Source of the DNA: Caldicellulosiruptor kronotskyensis 2002
Lineage (GTDB): Bacteria > Bacillota > Thermoanaerobacteria > Caldicellulosiruptorales > Caldicellulosiruptoraceae
DNA length: 64,000 bases
NCBI RefSeq assembly: GCF_000166775.1
Contig: NC_014720.1
Location: 2,698,001-2,762,000, forward strand
Reading direction: 5' to 3'
The position numbers were made by a program, and so were the translations under genes. The notes under the pieces are model-generated. The model was not told where the DNA came from, did not search any database, and worked only from the letters and a program-made list of their open reading frames with translations. Shown here piece after piece: positions 27,100 to 36,736 of the stretch (position 1 is its first letter; each line of letters opens with the position of its first letter).

Positions 27100-27760
27100 G
27101 TTTGTAGCCTCCCCTTTGGGGATTGAAACACATTCACGCAGCTTGGGTGAATGTGTATCCTACAAGGTTTGTAGCCTCCCCTTTGGGGATTGAAACTGTC
27201 TCTCACTTCTCAAAACATTTTCTAAATTCTTGGTTTGTAGCCTCCCCTTTGGGGATTGAAACTCGCAAGGCACACTGAACAACCTTATCGTATCGAGTTT
27301 GTAGCCTCCCCTTTGGGGATTGAAACCCGCCTTTCTCAAGCAGTTCTGCACATTCTTTTTTCAGTTTGTAGCCTCCCCTTTGGGGATTGAAACTTCTGTC
27401 ATAGTACCCAACAAGGTACCGTCCCGGTAGGTTTGTAGCCTCCCCTTTGGGGATTGAAACGATTTGGGAGCTGAGAACGAAACAGGCTGGGCAAAGTTTG
27501 TAGCCTCCCCTTTGGGGATTGAAACATAAAATCAAGAAAAATGCAGTGCAGCATGGTTGCAGGTTTGTAGCCTCCCCTTTGGGGATTGAAACAAGTGATA
27601 CTTGAGGTGACAAAGTATAATATGAAGAGTTTGTAGCCTCCCCTTTGGGGATTGAAATCACATATCCATGGTTCATATCCTCTAAATTTTCAACAGTTTG
27701 TAGCCTTCCCTTTGGGGATTGAGGAGGAGGGGGGTGTAGCATTCCATTTGGGGATTGAAA
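27100..27760 (+). CRISPR. CRISPR array 1 (11 repeats, type I-B)
   Basis: The 30-nt repeat starts GTTTGTAGCC, has the stem core TCCCCTTTGGGGA and ends ATTGAAAC, which would give the usual 8-nt crRNA handle. Repeats begin at 27100, 27167, 27233, 27297, 27364, 27431, 27496, 27563, 27629 and 27696, with a last remnant near 27733. Spacers are 34-38 nt. The first eight repeats are perfect; the ninth ends in AAAT, the tenth and eleventh are degenerate, marking the trailer end. Orientation: leader left, transcribed +. Confidence 0.97.
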
Positions 27761-27925
27761 GGAGGGGGAAGTTTCCCATTTTATAAAAATCAATTTATGC
27801 ACTTAACTGAATTTTACATTTTATCTAATTCTATTTAATCTGTTACAAAAACAAAATTACAACCAAATAAAAACTTTCGTAATATTGTTAAAAATAATAT
27901 TATTTTATTGAAGGGGTTGGTAAGG

Positions 27926-28222
27926 ATGAGCGATATAAAAAATATTCAAGAGGATATTAAACATGAGGTTGCTATTGATATAGTCATGGGAGTTATCGGT
28001 GAGCTAACCAATATAAAAATTAAAATTGAAGATTTGTCTTTTGACAACGAAACAAAAGAACGAAAGATTCAAAAAATAGAAAAAATCTTAGAAATACTTT
28101 GGAAAGAAAGAGATCTCATCTATCGTGGTGATAAGGATGCGATTGAAAGGGCACTAACTGCTTATGCTCTCCTCTATTGGTTAATTGATGAAGAAAAAAT
28201 TATAAACTCTAAAACCTTTTAA
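27926..28222 (+). CDS. Small helical protein, probable antitoxin of a lost zeta toxin
   Basis: A 98-residue, all-helical acidic protein of no recognised domain. ATG 27926 follows AAGGGG by 9 nt. The next gene, 21 bp downstream, is the broken start of a zeta-type toxin. In epsilon-zeta and PezAT modules the antitoxin gene precedes the toxin and encodes a small helical protein, so this is probably the cognate antitoxin. That role is inferred from position. Confidence 0.6.
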   Translation: MSDIKNIQEDIKHEVAIDIVMGVIGELTNIKIKIEDLSFDNETKERKIQKIEKILEILWKERDLIYRGDKDAIERALTAYALLYWLIDEEKIINSKTF

Positions 28223-28243
28223 ATCAAGAAGGGGAAAACACAA

Positions 28244-28428
28244 ATGATTAATGAAAATCTTTATAAACTAAATAGCAAAGATCATGATGAAATCTTTTGT
28301 GAAATTAGGGAAAACACTTTTAAAAACAAAAGTCCAGTTGATTACCCTAAAATAATTATTCTTTGCGGACAACCCTGAGGAAAGGAAAAAGTAAAATAAT
28401 AACATTATCAGAAAAAGGTAGGGGCTGA
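28244..28428 (+). pseudogene. Zeta-toxin-like gene remnant
   Basis: ATG 28244 (ribosome site GAAGGGG) opens 44 codons ending PKIIILCGQP and a stop, exactly where zeta toxins have the Walker A motif xxGGQPGAGKS. One base out of frame the sequence continues GKSKIITLSEK and stops again. This shows a frameshift inside the ATP-binding loop and loss of the remaining 200 or so codons. Zeta toxins phosphorylate UDP-N-acetylglucosamine. The module is dead as a toxin. Confidence 0.65.
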
Positions 28429-28477
28429 TAATGGCAAAAAATTTAAGAAGATGGTGAAACTCTACTTTGTAGCTGAA

Positions 28478-28512
28478 ATAAAAAAGCACCTCAGCGCAGA
28501 TGCTGGGTGCTT
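28478..28512 (-). terminator. Terminator downstream of cas2
   Basis: AAGCACC-T-CAGC pairs with GCTG-GGTGCTT and, read on the - strand, is followed by TTTTTT. It lies about 60 bp after the cas2 stop and probably ends the cas operon. Confidence 0.75.
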
Positions 28513-28569
28513 TAACATGTTTTTTAGGAGATTGATAGGATTATAATTTTAAACATATACATAAATTTT

Positions 28570-28833
28570 TCATGTCATAAAATCCACAGGATTTTTTTCA
28601 ATGCCAATTATTTGCCTTTCTGAGTACCATGTATTTTGAAATTTGTAGATAATAACCGAATCTTCTGAGAGGTCAAGAACTTTTTCAAGTTCAAGAATTA
28701 GTCTTCTTAAGGTTGCTTCTGATATGTTGCCTTCGAATACCGAATTTTGCACCCATGTGAGATACTGCCTGCATTTTTTCAAAGCTTTTGCCACCCGTTT
28801 TTCATTGACATCATAAACAAGAATCACAAACAT
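28570..28833 (-). CDS. cas2: Cas2
   Basis: An 87-residue Cas2 beginning MFVILVYDVNEKRVAKALKK, with the ferredoxin-like fold and YLTWVQNSVFEGN segment typical of the family. It dimerises and bridges two Cas1 dimers in the spacer-integration complex. ATG 28833 is taken as start, 5 bp after the cas1 stop; an in-frame GTG at 28845 overlaps cas1. Last gene of the operon. Confidence 0.95.
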   Translation of the reverse strand: MFVILVYDVNEKRVAKALKKCRQYLTWVQNSVFEGNISEATLRRLILELEKVLDLSEDSVIIYKFQNTWYSERQIIGIEKNPVDFMT

Positions 28834-28838
28834 AGCGC

Positions 28839-29831
28839 CTACCACCTTGCAACAAAAGGTTTGTATTCTATATTTTCCAAAAACAATTTTTGTAGCTTGT
28901 ATGCTTCCATTCGGATGAGCCTTTTGTAACTCACTTGAGTATTTAGTTTCGGATGCGTTATAGTAGCGTAGAGCTTTTGGTTATACTCAGAGACAAACAA
29001 TTTTTTGCCCTGGTCGTTCAATATAATGCCGTTTAGTTCCTTTTCAAAATGTTTTTCTCCCAGCACTTTCTTGTTAACGAGAGAAAAAATTACTCTGTCT
29101 ACAATTATGGGTTTGAAGATTTCGGAAATATCTAAGTTCAATGAAAACTTGCGCTGGTTTGTGGAATGCAGATATCCTATGCGCGGGTCAAGCTGTGTTT
29201 GGTAAATCTCTCCAAGAGTTGTAGCATACAAAAGAGAATTCCCAAAGCTAATCAGAGCATTTATCTTGTCAAGAGGTGGATTTTTGCTCCTGCGGATAAA
29301 TGTAAAATTTTCATCATCCAGTATTTTGTTAAAACACTTATAGTAGACTTCTCTTATATTTCCCTCTAAAGCCATAAGCGTATTTACATCATCGCATGAG
29401 TTTATGTTATGGAGCATTCTTTCGATTGTTTCTATCTCATCTTTTAGCATATTTCCACGGGAATTGTAGTACCTCAGAACCACAAGCATATTTAGAACAG
29501 CTCCTTCAACAATTGACCTTGCAATGGTAATTCTTTTGTTGTAGTCGTTGTAAAATTCTACCTGCTTGAGTATCACAATGCCTGAGTTGTAATGTTCGCG
29601 CGGATAGTATGTGCCAACGTAGTACTCATATCTGTTGAAAAAATGGACACATATATTCTTTTCTGTCATGAACTCCAAGAATCTTTTGTTTATGTCAACC
29701 TCTCCAAATATAAAAACTGATTCTATCTCTTCAACAGGAAAATACTTTTTGCCTTCATCTGTTTCAAACATGATGGTGTTATCTTTCCTTCTTAAAAACC
29801 CTGAATTGAAAACATAAAGGTCTTTTTTCAC
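28839..29831 (-). CDS. cas1: Cas1, type I-B
   Basis: A 330-residue Cas1 integrase. The N-terminal beta domain (LYVFNSGFLRRKDNTIMF) and the C-terminal helical domain with LISFGNSLLYATTLGEIYQT, HSTNQRKFSLNLDISEIFKP match the I-B family; metal ligands are expected in these stretches (Glu in ALEGNIREVYY, His in YLHSTNQ, Asp/Glu in LDISEIF). It starts at GTG 29831 behind GGGGTGA. It catalyses integration of new spacers at the leader-repeat junction. Confidence 0.96.
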   Translation of the reverse strand: MKKDLYVFNSGFLRRKDNTIMFETDEGKKYFPVEEIESVFIFGEVDINKRFLEFMTEKNICVHFFNRYEYYVGTYYPREHYNSGIVILKQVEFYNDYNKRITIARSIVEGAVLNMLVVLRYYNSRGNMLKDEIETIERMLHNINSCDDVNTLMALEGNIREVYYKCFNKILDDENFTFIRRSKNPPLDKINALISFGNSLLYATTLGEIYQTQLDPRIGYLHSTNQRKFSLNLDISEIFKPIIVDRVIFSLVNKKVLGEKHFEKELNGIILNDQGKKLFVSEYNQKLYATITHPKLNTQVSYKRLIRMEAYKLQKLFLENIEYKPFVARW

Positions 29832-29877
29832 TTAAAATCACCCCGAAAATCTTTTTTGTGGACAAAACCTTTTCTTT

Positions 29878-30375
29878 TCAAGCAAAACAATATTCCCTGT
29901 AAGCACACTTTGGACAATACTTACAGTAGGCTGCAGGAGGCGGGCTCTCTTTTTCAATTATCGTTTCAATCTCAGCTATCATCTTATCCAATTTTTCTTC
30001 ATCTTCAAGAGTCAGCTCAACCTCCTCTTTCTTCCTCTCCTCTGGATAAAAAAGCACTCCTTTTGCTGAAATTCCTGCTTCTTTTAGAATTTTTATATAA
30101 AACAAAAGCTGATACCTTGATGCTTCTTTGAACCTTGAAGACTTCTTTGTCTCACCAATCACTATCTCATCTTTGTCCTGATACAGAATGTCAAACACTG
30201 CATTGCCAAATTTTATCTCCTTCTGATCTTTACTGTAATAATACTCATGAAGAAACCTGCCAAGCACGATGTTATCGTCGTTCTCATCTGGCAAAATGCT
30301 ATGTGCCATGAGCCACACCTGTCTTTTGCAGATGTTGTAATACCAGATGTAAACACCTGTCATGTAAATATCCAT
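29878..30375 (-). CDS. cas4: Cas4 exonuclease
   Basis: A 165-residue RecB-like nuclease with an iron-sulfur cluster: first Cys in YNICKRQVWL, C-terminal cysteines in YCKYCPKCAYREYC, and the nuclease core GRFLHEYYY, FGNAVFDILYQ and IGETKKSSRFKEASRYQ. Cas4 trims prespacers and checks the PAM before integration. ATG 30375 is chosen because the frame's upstream extension overlaps cas3; GGTG lies 8 nt before it and the gap to cas3 is 28 bp. Confidence 0.94.
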   Translation of the reverse strand: MDIYMTGVYIWYYNICKRQVWLMAHSILPDENDDNIVLGRFLHEYYYSKDQKEIKFGNAVFDILYQDKDEIVIGETKKSSRFKEASRYQLLFYIKILKEAGISAKGVLFYPEERKKEEVELTLEDEEKLDKMIAEIETIIEKESPPPAAYCKYCPKCAYREYCFA

Positions 30376-30403
30376 TTTCAAAACACCATCCTGTTTCTTA
30401 AAA

Positions 30404-32827
30404 TCAAGCAAAAATGACATTGTCGTTTGGGTCATACACAAATCCTGTCTTAGGGCTGTAATACCGCTCACAGGATGTGGGTGGCAAAGATAATATTCCT
30501 TTCTCTTCATCAAAAATCTGGGCGTATTTTACTGGCACAGAAATTGTGTATTCAAAAAGGATATTTTTAAGTTTAAGATAGATTTCTCTTCTTTCGTAAT
30601 AATCTTTAATGGAAAAAGAGTCTATATACCTTTGATAAGCATCTTCTATTTCTTCATTGTTTCTTATGATGACGCTGACATACCCACCCCGCTGCTGGAT
30701 AAGACTAAACCTTGAGATTGTAATCTCTTCCTTTTCCAGAATACTGTCAAACTTTAAAAGCCTTATTGCCTTCAAAAACTCTTCAGACTTTTTAAATGAT
30801 TTATTTTCTTTTATCATCCTGAAATAATTATCAATCAGCATACCATAGTCTTTTTCTTCCACTTCGGGATGTTGCAAAAGAAGCATGCTTGATATTTCAA
30901 TTGCCGTGTTGCCATAAACTCTTTTTGCAAAGGTTATGCCACTTTCATCTTTCATGTTTACAACCAGCACACTACCTTGGGTTTTTTCATTGTGCCTGTT
31001 GCACCTTCCTGCACACTGGATTATTGAATCAATAGGAGCTATGTCTCTTATTACACAATCAAAGTCAATGTCTACCCCTGCCTCAATCACCTGGGTTGAA
31101 ACAACAATGGGTTTTCTGCCGCTGCTCAACATATCTTCTATTTTCTTAATAACCTTTTTCCTATCTTTTGGCACAAGATTTGCTGAAAGGTAAATAACCT
31201 CTTTATTTTTGAGATTGTTTTTTATCCCATTGTAGATTTGATGCGACTGATTTATGGTGTTGGCAACAATCAAAAACGATTTTTCGTCTTCATATACTTC
31301 TTGTAAGAAGAAATCCACAAATTCAGCTACTTTTAAATCACTGTGGTGATACATAAGCTTTGTTCTGTTAAAAATTGAATAGTCACAAAACCCTGCAAGC
31401 TCACAAGCATCTTCGAATATAAGTGGTTTTGTGGCTGTCATGAGAATAATCTTGCACCTGAAAAGCTGCGAAAGTTTCCTCAAGATCTCTTCAACAAGTG
31501 GCAGAAGCTCAACCTCAATTGCCTGAATCTCATCAAGGAGGAGTACTGAATCGTAAAAAGCATGGAACTTTTTGAGCATCCTGTTTCTGTTTGAAATTAA
31601 AGTTTCAAGCAGCTGAACAAATGTTGTCACTACAAACCCAGATGTCCAGTTTTCTATAAAGCATTCTGATGCAACTTTTTCATATACTGTAATTTCATCT
31701 GTAATTTCTTTCAGAGCCTCTTCTTTCCCCTTGTACTCACCATCAGTTAGATGATGATGTTTTAACAAGTACCTGTCTCTGTTTGTTTCAAAATCTTCTA
31801 TTGTTTCAAATAGCTGTTTGACAACATCATAGTTCTGGTCTATTATAGAGGTGAATGGAAGAGCATATATTATCCTTCCAGACTTTTTCAAAATTTCTTT
31901 CAGTTTTACTGCTGCAAACACTCCTGCCAAAGTCTTCCCTGTGCCTGTTGGGGTTGTGATAGAAAATATGTCTTTTTCCTTATTCTTTTCAATGTTTGAA
32001 AGTACAGCCTCAAACACACTTTGTCTTATTCTCTTCAGATTTTTGTCCTGAGTCGGTTTGATAACTTTCTCTCTTGCCACAATAAGTCTATTTAACGAAG
32101 CATAGCAGGGCGACAGTAACTTGTAATTTGCAGCTGACATCTTGTCTGCCCATATGAGAAGAGAATACAACTTTTGCTGGGCAAAATAAAGCTCAGTTCC
32201 ATCTTTGAAAGCCTGCGGTATCATACCAATCATACGAATGCCATATTCAATTCTTTTAAGGTATCTCAGGATATCCTCTATAAAACCCCTTTGCTGTGCT
32301 AAAAACTTTTCAAACACATCACAAAGCCCAACCTTTTCAAGCGAAGGTTTTATATCTTCAGCATTGCACCTCAAATCCTCAATCTGAACATAGGCATCAT
32401 CTATTTTCTGAATAAGGTTTATATCTGCCTTGAAATCCCCTGCAAATTTTTCTGGCAGGTTCTTGCTAATATCCTTGACATCTCCGTGATGGTGAAGAAT
32501 GCAAGCGTAAATCAAAAGAGATATGACTTCATCTAAAGAAGCTGGTGGGTTCATCTTTTGTAAACACAGTCCTTTCTTTTGCATCCAGCAAAAGACCCCA
32601 AAGATGGCTGATAAAAAACCATGTTGTGAATGCTTGCTTGACACACCGCTAAGATGACTTTGAAAAAATGTTGTAAATTTCCCAAAGTCATGACAAAGAC
32701 ATATAATTTGCAGTGCTTCTTTTTCCCAGCTTTTTAGCTCCACATTTGCCTCCATAGCATAGTGATAAACTTCAAGAAGGTGATCATAGAGGAGCTTATC
32801 AGGATTTTTGTGAGAAAAATACTCCAT
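30404..32827 (-). CDS. cas3: Cas3 helicase-nuclease (HD plus DExD/H)
   Basis: An 807-residue fusion. The N-terminal HD nuclease shows HLLEVYHYA and CLCHDFGKFTTFFQ; the helicase shows Walker A TTPTGTGKTLAG, Walker B LLLDEIQAIE, and motif VI-like IQCAGRCNRHNE. It is recruited by the Cascade-DNA complex and degrades the displaced strand. All motifs look intact. Strong ribosome site AAAGGGGGA precedes ATG 32827. Confidence 0.96.
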   Translation of the reverse strand: MEYFSHKNPDKLLYDHLLEVYHYAMEANVELKSWEKEALQIICLCHDFGKFTTFFQSHLSGVSSKHSQHGFLSAIFGVFCWMQKKGLCLQKMNPPASLDEVISLLIYACILHHHGDVKDISKNLPEKFAGDFKADINLIQKIDDAYVQIEDLRCNAEDIKPSLEKVGLCDVFEKFLAQQRGFIEDILRYLKRIEYGIRMIGMIPQAFKDGTELYFAQQKLYSLLIWADKMSAANYKLLSPCYASLNRLIVAREKVIKPTQDKNLKRIRQSVFEAVLSNIEKNKEKDIFSITTPTGTGKTLAGVFAAVKLKEILKKSGRIIYALPFTSIIDQNYDVVKQLFETIEDFETNRDRYLLKHHHLTDGEYKGKEEALKEITDEITVYEKVASECFIENWTSGFVVTTFVQLLETLISNRNRMLKKFHAFYDSVLLLDEIQAIEVELLPLVEEILRKLSQLFRCKIILMTATKPLIFEDACELAGFCDYSIFNRTKLMYHHSDLKVAEFVDFFLQEVYEDEKSFLIVANTINQSHQIYNGIKNNLKNKEVIYLSANLVPKDRKKVIKKIEDMLSSGRKPIVVSTQVIEAGVDIDFDCVIRDIAPIDSIIQCAGRCNRHNEKTQGSVLVVNMKDESGITFAKRVYGNTAIEISSMLLLQHPEVEEKDYGMLIDNYFRMIKENKSFKKSEEFLKAIRLLKFDSILEKEEITISRFSLIQQRGGYVSVIIRNNEEIEDAYQRYIDSFSIKDYYERREIYLKLKNILFEYTISVPVKYAQIFDEEKGILSLPPTSCERYYSPKTGFVYDPNDNVIFA

Positions 32828-32918
32828 GCAAATCCCCCTTTTTGCTGTAAATAAAAACTTTTACACCAAAACAAGAAAAACGCCACTTGGGACTATCCCC
32901 CAAATGGCAAAATATCTT

Positions 32919-33671
32919 TTACATCAACGAGACACATTCTTTTTTGTCACTTGAAAACTCTTTTATAAAATACACCTTGTCCTGCGCACTGCTATCTAAA
33001 TCTACCCAGATAGGATTGAGATTTTCGTCGTTAATATACGTCTTGACCTTTGTGGCAAACCTATCTTTGTCAAAATCGCACGGCATCCTGTCTTTCATGA
33101 GGGCAAGAGAAGAAGAAGATTCTAAGCTTAAGTTCAAAGATTTTATTAAGCCTGTATCAAGCACAGTTAAAATACCTGCTCTGCTGTCTTCCCACCTGTA
33201 GGCTTCAAATTCACCCAAAAACTCAGTCTTTGCAGCAAACGGAGCACTGCCAAAGTATATAGGAAATTCTGACTTGCCACTTTCAAGCCTTGACCTTAAG
33301 TTATAATATACTTTTTCATCTTTTGGCATAACAAAAACTCTAAAACCTACAAATCCATTGTATCCAGCCAAGATCTCAAGCGGCACCTGTGTGTGGGTAT
33401 TTGGATTTTTTAGTTCATTTACAGTTGTTGCTTTTATATAGTTCACCGTCTGTATAATCTTATATGTCCTTTCTATCTTTTGTACTGCAACTAAAAGGTT
33501 TTCTGCTGAGAGCACCTCATAATAACTATCCCTCTCAAAACCCAAGATAGCTGCAACAATACCTTCAATCACAGTCCTCGGTGGCACAAGATACGAAAGC
33601 GATGATGAGTTTGTATAAAATTTTCTAAAGTGAGCAAACTTGCCTTTGAGGTCAAACACTAAAAATTTCAT
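32919..33671 (-). CDS. cas5: Cas5, type I-B
   Basis: A 250-residue Cas5 with the start MKFLVFDLKGKFAHFRKFYT and SSLSYLVPPRTVIEGIVAAI, typical of Cas5h/b, and a glycine-rich RAMP region later. It caps the 5' handle of the crRNA in Cascade. The gene follows cas7 after 20 bp. Confidence 0.95.
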   Translation of the reverse strand: MKFLVFDLKGKFAHFRKFYTNSSSLSYLVPPRTVIEGIVAAILGFERDSYYEVLSAENLLVAVQKIERTYKIIQTVNYIKATTVNELKNPNTHTQVPLEILAGYNGFVGFRVFVMPKDEKVYYNLRSRLESGKSEFPIYFGSAPFAAKTEFLGEFEAYRWEDSRAGILTVLDTGLIKSLNLSLESSSSLALMKDRMPCDFDKDRFATKVKTYINDENLNPIWVDLDSSAQDKVYFIKEFSSDKKECVSLM

Positions 33672-33691
33672 TTTCTTCTCACCTTGTTTTT

Positions 33692-34597
33692 CTAAACTTC
33701 TTCAAGATCAAAAGTACCAAATGTATCTTTAAAGTCCACAACATTGCCACCGCAAACAAGGCAAAGTTCTGGGTGTTTGAAATAGTAAATCTTTGAAATT
33801 ATATCTTTGTTCTTATGCAAAATCTCAGCCAAATCTGTAATATCAAGCTGAACATCTTCAATTTTTCGCGGTTTTTCGACAACCTCAATGAGTTTAATGT
33901 AATCTCTGAGGTCTCCAAGTAAGGTTTTATCGTCTACATACTCTACTCTCATGTAAAGCCTTGGATACTGACCTATCTTGCTTCTGGTTGCTAAAAGTGG
34001 AATTGCTTCTTTCATTGCTGTGTCAAAAAGTCTGATATCATCCTCAGTAAGCCCTGTTATCTTTGCCCTTCTTGCGCTCACTATCCCAGAAAAAGCTATG
34101 AAAGAGTATTTCACTCTGTAGTCTTTGCCTATAGCACCCTGCTGTTTTTTCTCATCGCTTGCAAAATGGCTTGTGATAGACGCTTCTAAAAGTTCAACCT
34201 TGTTCAATGAATATCCCCAGTTGAACTGTACTGGTCCAATGTAAGTTTCAGTTCTTCCTTTAATAGGAATTGTGGCACCAAAAAGTCTTATGTCAATGAA
34301 TGTATCAAGCACGTCTAACTTATCAACTTCAGTATTTTTTTCTTTTGCTGTAGCATCTAAAACTTTTTCTGGCTTTTCACTCTTGCCTTCAATCTTTCGA
34401 ACATAAATCTTTTGTCCTATATCTTCTAAATAATCACGGATATACCTTTTTACACGAACATCTGACACAAGGTTTATCTCTTTTTCCCAATCCATTCTTG
34501 GTCGATTTTCTTCATCTGGGTCACCGTTTGGATTGCAAAGCTTAGCATCATAGGTAAACAAAATCTCGCTGTTCTTATCAATAATCTTCTTTTCCAT
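33692..34597 (-). CDS. cas7: Cas7 (Csh2-type), type I-B backbone
   Basis: A 301-residue Cas7 of the Csh2 family: ILFTYDAKLCNPNGDPDEEN at the start, VSDVRVKRYIRDYLED, IDIRLFGATIP, and the C-terminal half KIGQYPRLYMRVEY. Several copies form the helical crRNA-binding backbone of Cascade. It is 20 bp after cas8b; ribosome site AGGAGG is upstream of ATG 34597. Confidence 0.96.
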   Translation of the reverse strand: MEKKIIDKNSEILFTYDAKLCNPNGDPDEENRPRMDWEKEINLVSDVRVKRYIRDYLEDIGQKIYVRKIEGKSEKPEKVLDATAKEKNTEVDKLDVLDTFIDIRLFGATIPIKGRTETYIGPVQFNWGYSLNKVELLEASITSHFASDEKKQQGAIGKDYRVKYSFIAFSGIVSARRAKITGLTEDDIRLFDTAMKEAIPLLATRSKIGQYPRLYMRVEYVDDKTLLGDLRDYIKLIEVVEKPRKIEDVQLDITDLAEILHKNKDIISKIYYFKHPELCLVCGGNVVDFKDTFGTFDLEEV

Positions 34598-34617
34598 CTT
34601 TCATCAGTCCTCCTATT

Positions 34618-36681
34618 TTAATTAGATGTATCCTGAGAGTTCGAAGCATTTAATATAACCTTTTGAGTTTTGTATGCATAGCCAGAGAGGATGTAAAATA
34701 GAGTTTCATATTTGTCAAGCTTCCATGAATCTATGTGCTTGTCCAAAAGCCTTTTCATTTCGGCAAAAATCATCTCGGTGTACGGTAAAAGTTTTTCTTG
34801 CCTCAGCTTGTTGTGAACATCATTACACAGTCTTATAAGCTTTGGCTTGTCAATCCCATTGTAATTTATCTTGTTCAAAATTGGTTTGTGTCCAGCAGAG
34901 TCGTCTTGCCTATCTTTGGTAGCAAGATATTGTTTTGCTCCTATCTCGCCAATCAAAACTCCAAGCAAAAACAGAGCTGTCTTTGGCTCATCATAATTCA
35001 TTTGTTGAATATAGGTTTTGAGATCGTCGGACAAATTCAGCTGCGCAATATCCATCCCTCTTTTCACCTCCAAGCAATCTAAAAGTTCTAAAAACTTTGT
35101 AACAAAAACCATTTTAATAACTATTGAAGCAATGTCGTTTCCTATAAACTTTGAAAGGTTATACCCTTCTTTCCCGTAAACAACAACACATACTGCCTTT
35201 ATGAAGTTTTCTATGAGAACATCTCTTGCTATTCTCTTGCCAGAAAAAATAGCATCGTAGATGTTCAAAAGCCTTTGCGCTTCTTTGCTCTCACTTATGT
35301 TTTTGAGCCTTATTGGAACGCTGTAATAGATGCTTTCAAGGGAAATCTTAAAAGAAGGGTCATTCCCAATGAGGTCAGTATACTGAGAAAAGACTTTTGA
35401 AGCTGCATTGTAAATTTTGTCGAAAATTGAAGGATTGATGTCGGGTATAAATCTTATTATCTTTGTACCTGCTTGTGCTTCCCTGTAGAAAATCAGGTTC
35501 AGCAAAAAATAGTGGTTTTGGTCGAAATATGAAAGAAAGTTGTATATATCATCTCGCAGTTTTTCCAGGCTGTTATAGTTCCATGCAGTGTTCAACGAAT
35601 TCGTGATATTTTGGGAAAGTTCCTCTAAATAGTTTTTTGTTAGCTTTGCACTTGTGTAAACAAAAGTTGGCAGAACATATACATCAAATGTTCCGAGCTG
35701 TGTTTTAAGTTTATTTCTTAAAAATATGTCTCCTGCCACAAGCTTTAAAAGACATTTTTCGCATACAGTTATGTTCTTGGCATAGTTCTTTTGGTCAAGA
35801 TAAGATGCAAATATATTCTGGTTTGTCGTAAAATATTTAAACTTTGTCTTTTTAAATCCTTCGAATGATAAGTTATCTGTGTCCAAACATATATAACATA
35901 TATTACCTTCTTTTTGCTTCTTTTTAGTCTTTTCTGTGCCTTTTTTGACCTGGCGTTTGTATGCAATAACAGCGTCAATATACTCTGGATAGCTTGTCAA
36001 AGGCTTTCCATCAACACAGAGTATATACAAGCCTATTTGCTGAGGTTTTAGCTCTGTTAATTTTTTTAATCCATTTGTACATTCCTTTGTAAAAACATCT
36101 CTCAATTGCTTAAAAATCTTATCTGTTGATTTTGCATTGTTAATCAGTTCTTTGTAAATTTGTGATAGCGGCTTTTCAGTCAATCTCTTGTTGTCATTTA
36201 CCACTATATTGTCAGTATCTAAAAAATAAACGTATTTTTTCTCTATCTTCTGCTGCAAATACCTCTTTTCTTCATCGATAAGTTCAGAAGATTTGCTCAG
36301 ATATTCTTTGACTTTGACAAAATACATATCTAATATTTTTTTACATATGTCAGATACTACAGGTATTTCACATTCAACAAGGTTTGGAATGGTTTCTGTT
36401 AGAAAATATGCAAAAGATGTCGTAGAAGCAAACCATTGTGACGAATTTGCCCCTTCTGCCGAACCAACATAAACATATTTTTTAGCAGTTTCATCATCAA
36501 TTTCTTCAGCACAGTCTATATTAATTTTTTTCTCATTTGTAGAAAAGTCAATTTTTGCAACATATCTCTTTTCATCCCCAGATGGAACCTCAATATCTTC
36601 TGTAAGAACAGATAAATAGGCATCATTTCCAGATGCATCACCAATTAAAATATCACCAACCTCAACTATTTCCTCTATCAA
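34618..36681 (-). CDS. cas8b: Cas8b (Csh1-type), type I-B large subunit
   Basis: A 687-residue Cas8b/Csh1. A zinc-finger pair is visible in the middle: CYICLDTD and, some 45 residues on, CEKCLLKL. In type I-B the large subunit reads the PAM and the C-terminal part often supplies the small subunit by internal translation; no test of that is possible here. It starts at TTG 36681 behind GAGGTGA. It is the first gene of the operon, where cas6 would normally precede it; here a promoter and then array 2's leader lie upstream. Confidence 0.95.
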   Translation of the reverse strand: MIEEIVEVGDILIGDASGNDAYLSVLTEDIEVPSGDEKRYVAKIDFSTNEKKINIDCAEEIDDETAKKYVYVGSAEGANSSQWFASTTSFAYFLTETIPNLVECEIPVVSDICKKILDMYFVKVKEYLSKSSELIDEEKRYLQQKIEKKYVYFLDTDNIVVNDNKRLTEKPLSQIYKELINNAKSTDKIFKQLRDVFTKECTNGLKKLTELKPQQIGLYILCVDGKPLTSYPEYIDAVIAYKRQVKKGTEKTKKKQKEGNICYICLDTDNLSFEGFKKTKFKYFTTNQNIFASYLDQKNYAKNITVCEKCLLKLVAGDIFLRNKLKTQLGTFDVYVLPTFVYTSAKLTKNYLEELSQNITNSLNTAWNYNSLEKLRDDIYNFLSYFDQNHYFLLNLIFYREAQAGTKIIRFIPDINPSIFDKIYNAASKVFSQYTDLIGNDPSFKISLESIYYSVPIRLKNISESKEAQRLLNIYDAIFSGKRIARDVLIENFIKAVCVVVYGKEGYNLSKFIGNDIASIVIKMVFVTKFLELLDCLEVKRGMDIAQLNLSDDLKTYIQQMNYDEPKTALFLLGVLIGEIGAKQYLATKDRQDDSAGHKPILNKINYNGIDKPKLIRLCNDVHNKLRQEKLLPYTEMIFAEMKRLLDKHIDSWKLDKYETLFYILSGYAYKTQKVILNASNSQDTSN

Positions 36682-36707
36682 TAGCCTCTCACCTCACTTT
36701 TATGTTA

Positions 36708-36736
36708 ATTATACCAATTTTATTTTCAAGATACAA
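36708..36736 (-). promoter_or_regulatory. Predicted cas operon promoter
   Basis: On the - strand TTGTAT (36736-36731) and TATAAT (36713-36708) are separated by exactly 17 bp, about 27 bp ahead of the cas8b start. It points away from the leader of array 2, so operon and array are transcribed divergently from this 250-bp region. Confidence 0.7.

Noticed and set aside
27203-27802. Long - strand reading frame across CRISPR array 1, and similar ones across arrays 2 and 3
   Set aside because: The translations are just the repeat read in different frames (SIPKGEATN, NPQRGGYK, QSPKGRLQT). No ribosome site and the arrays run on the other strand.
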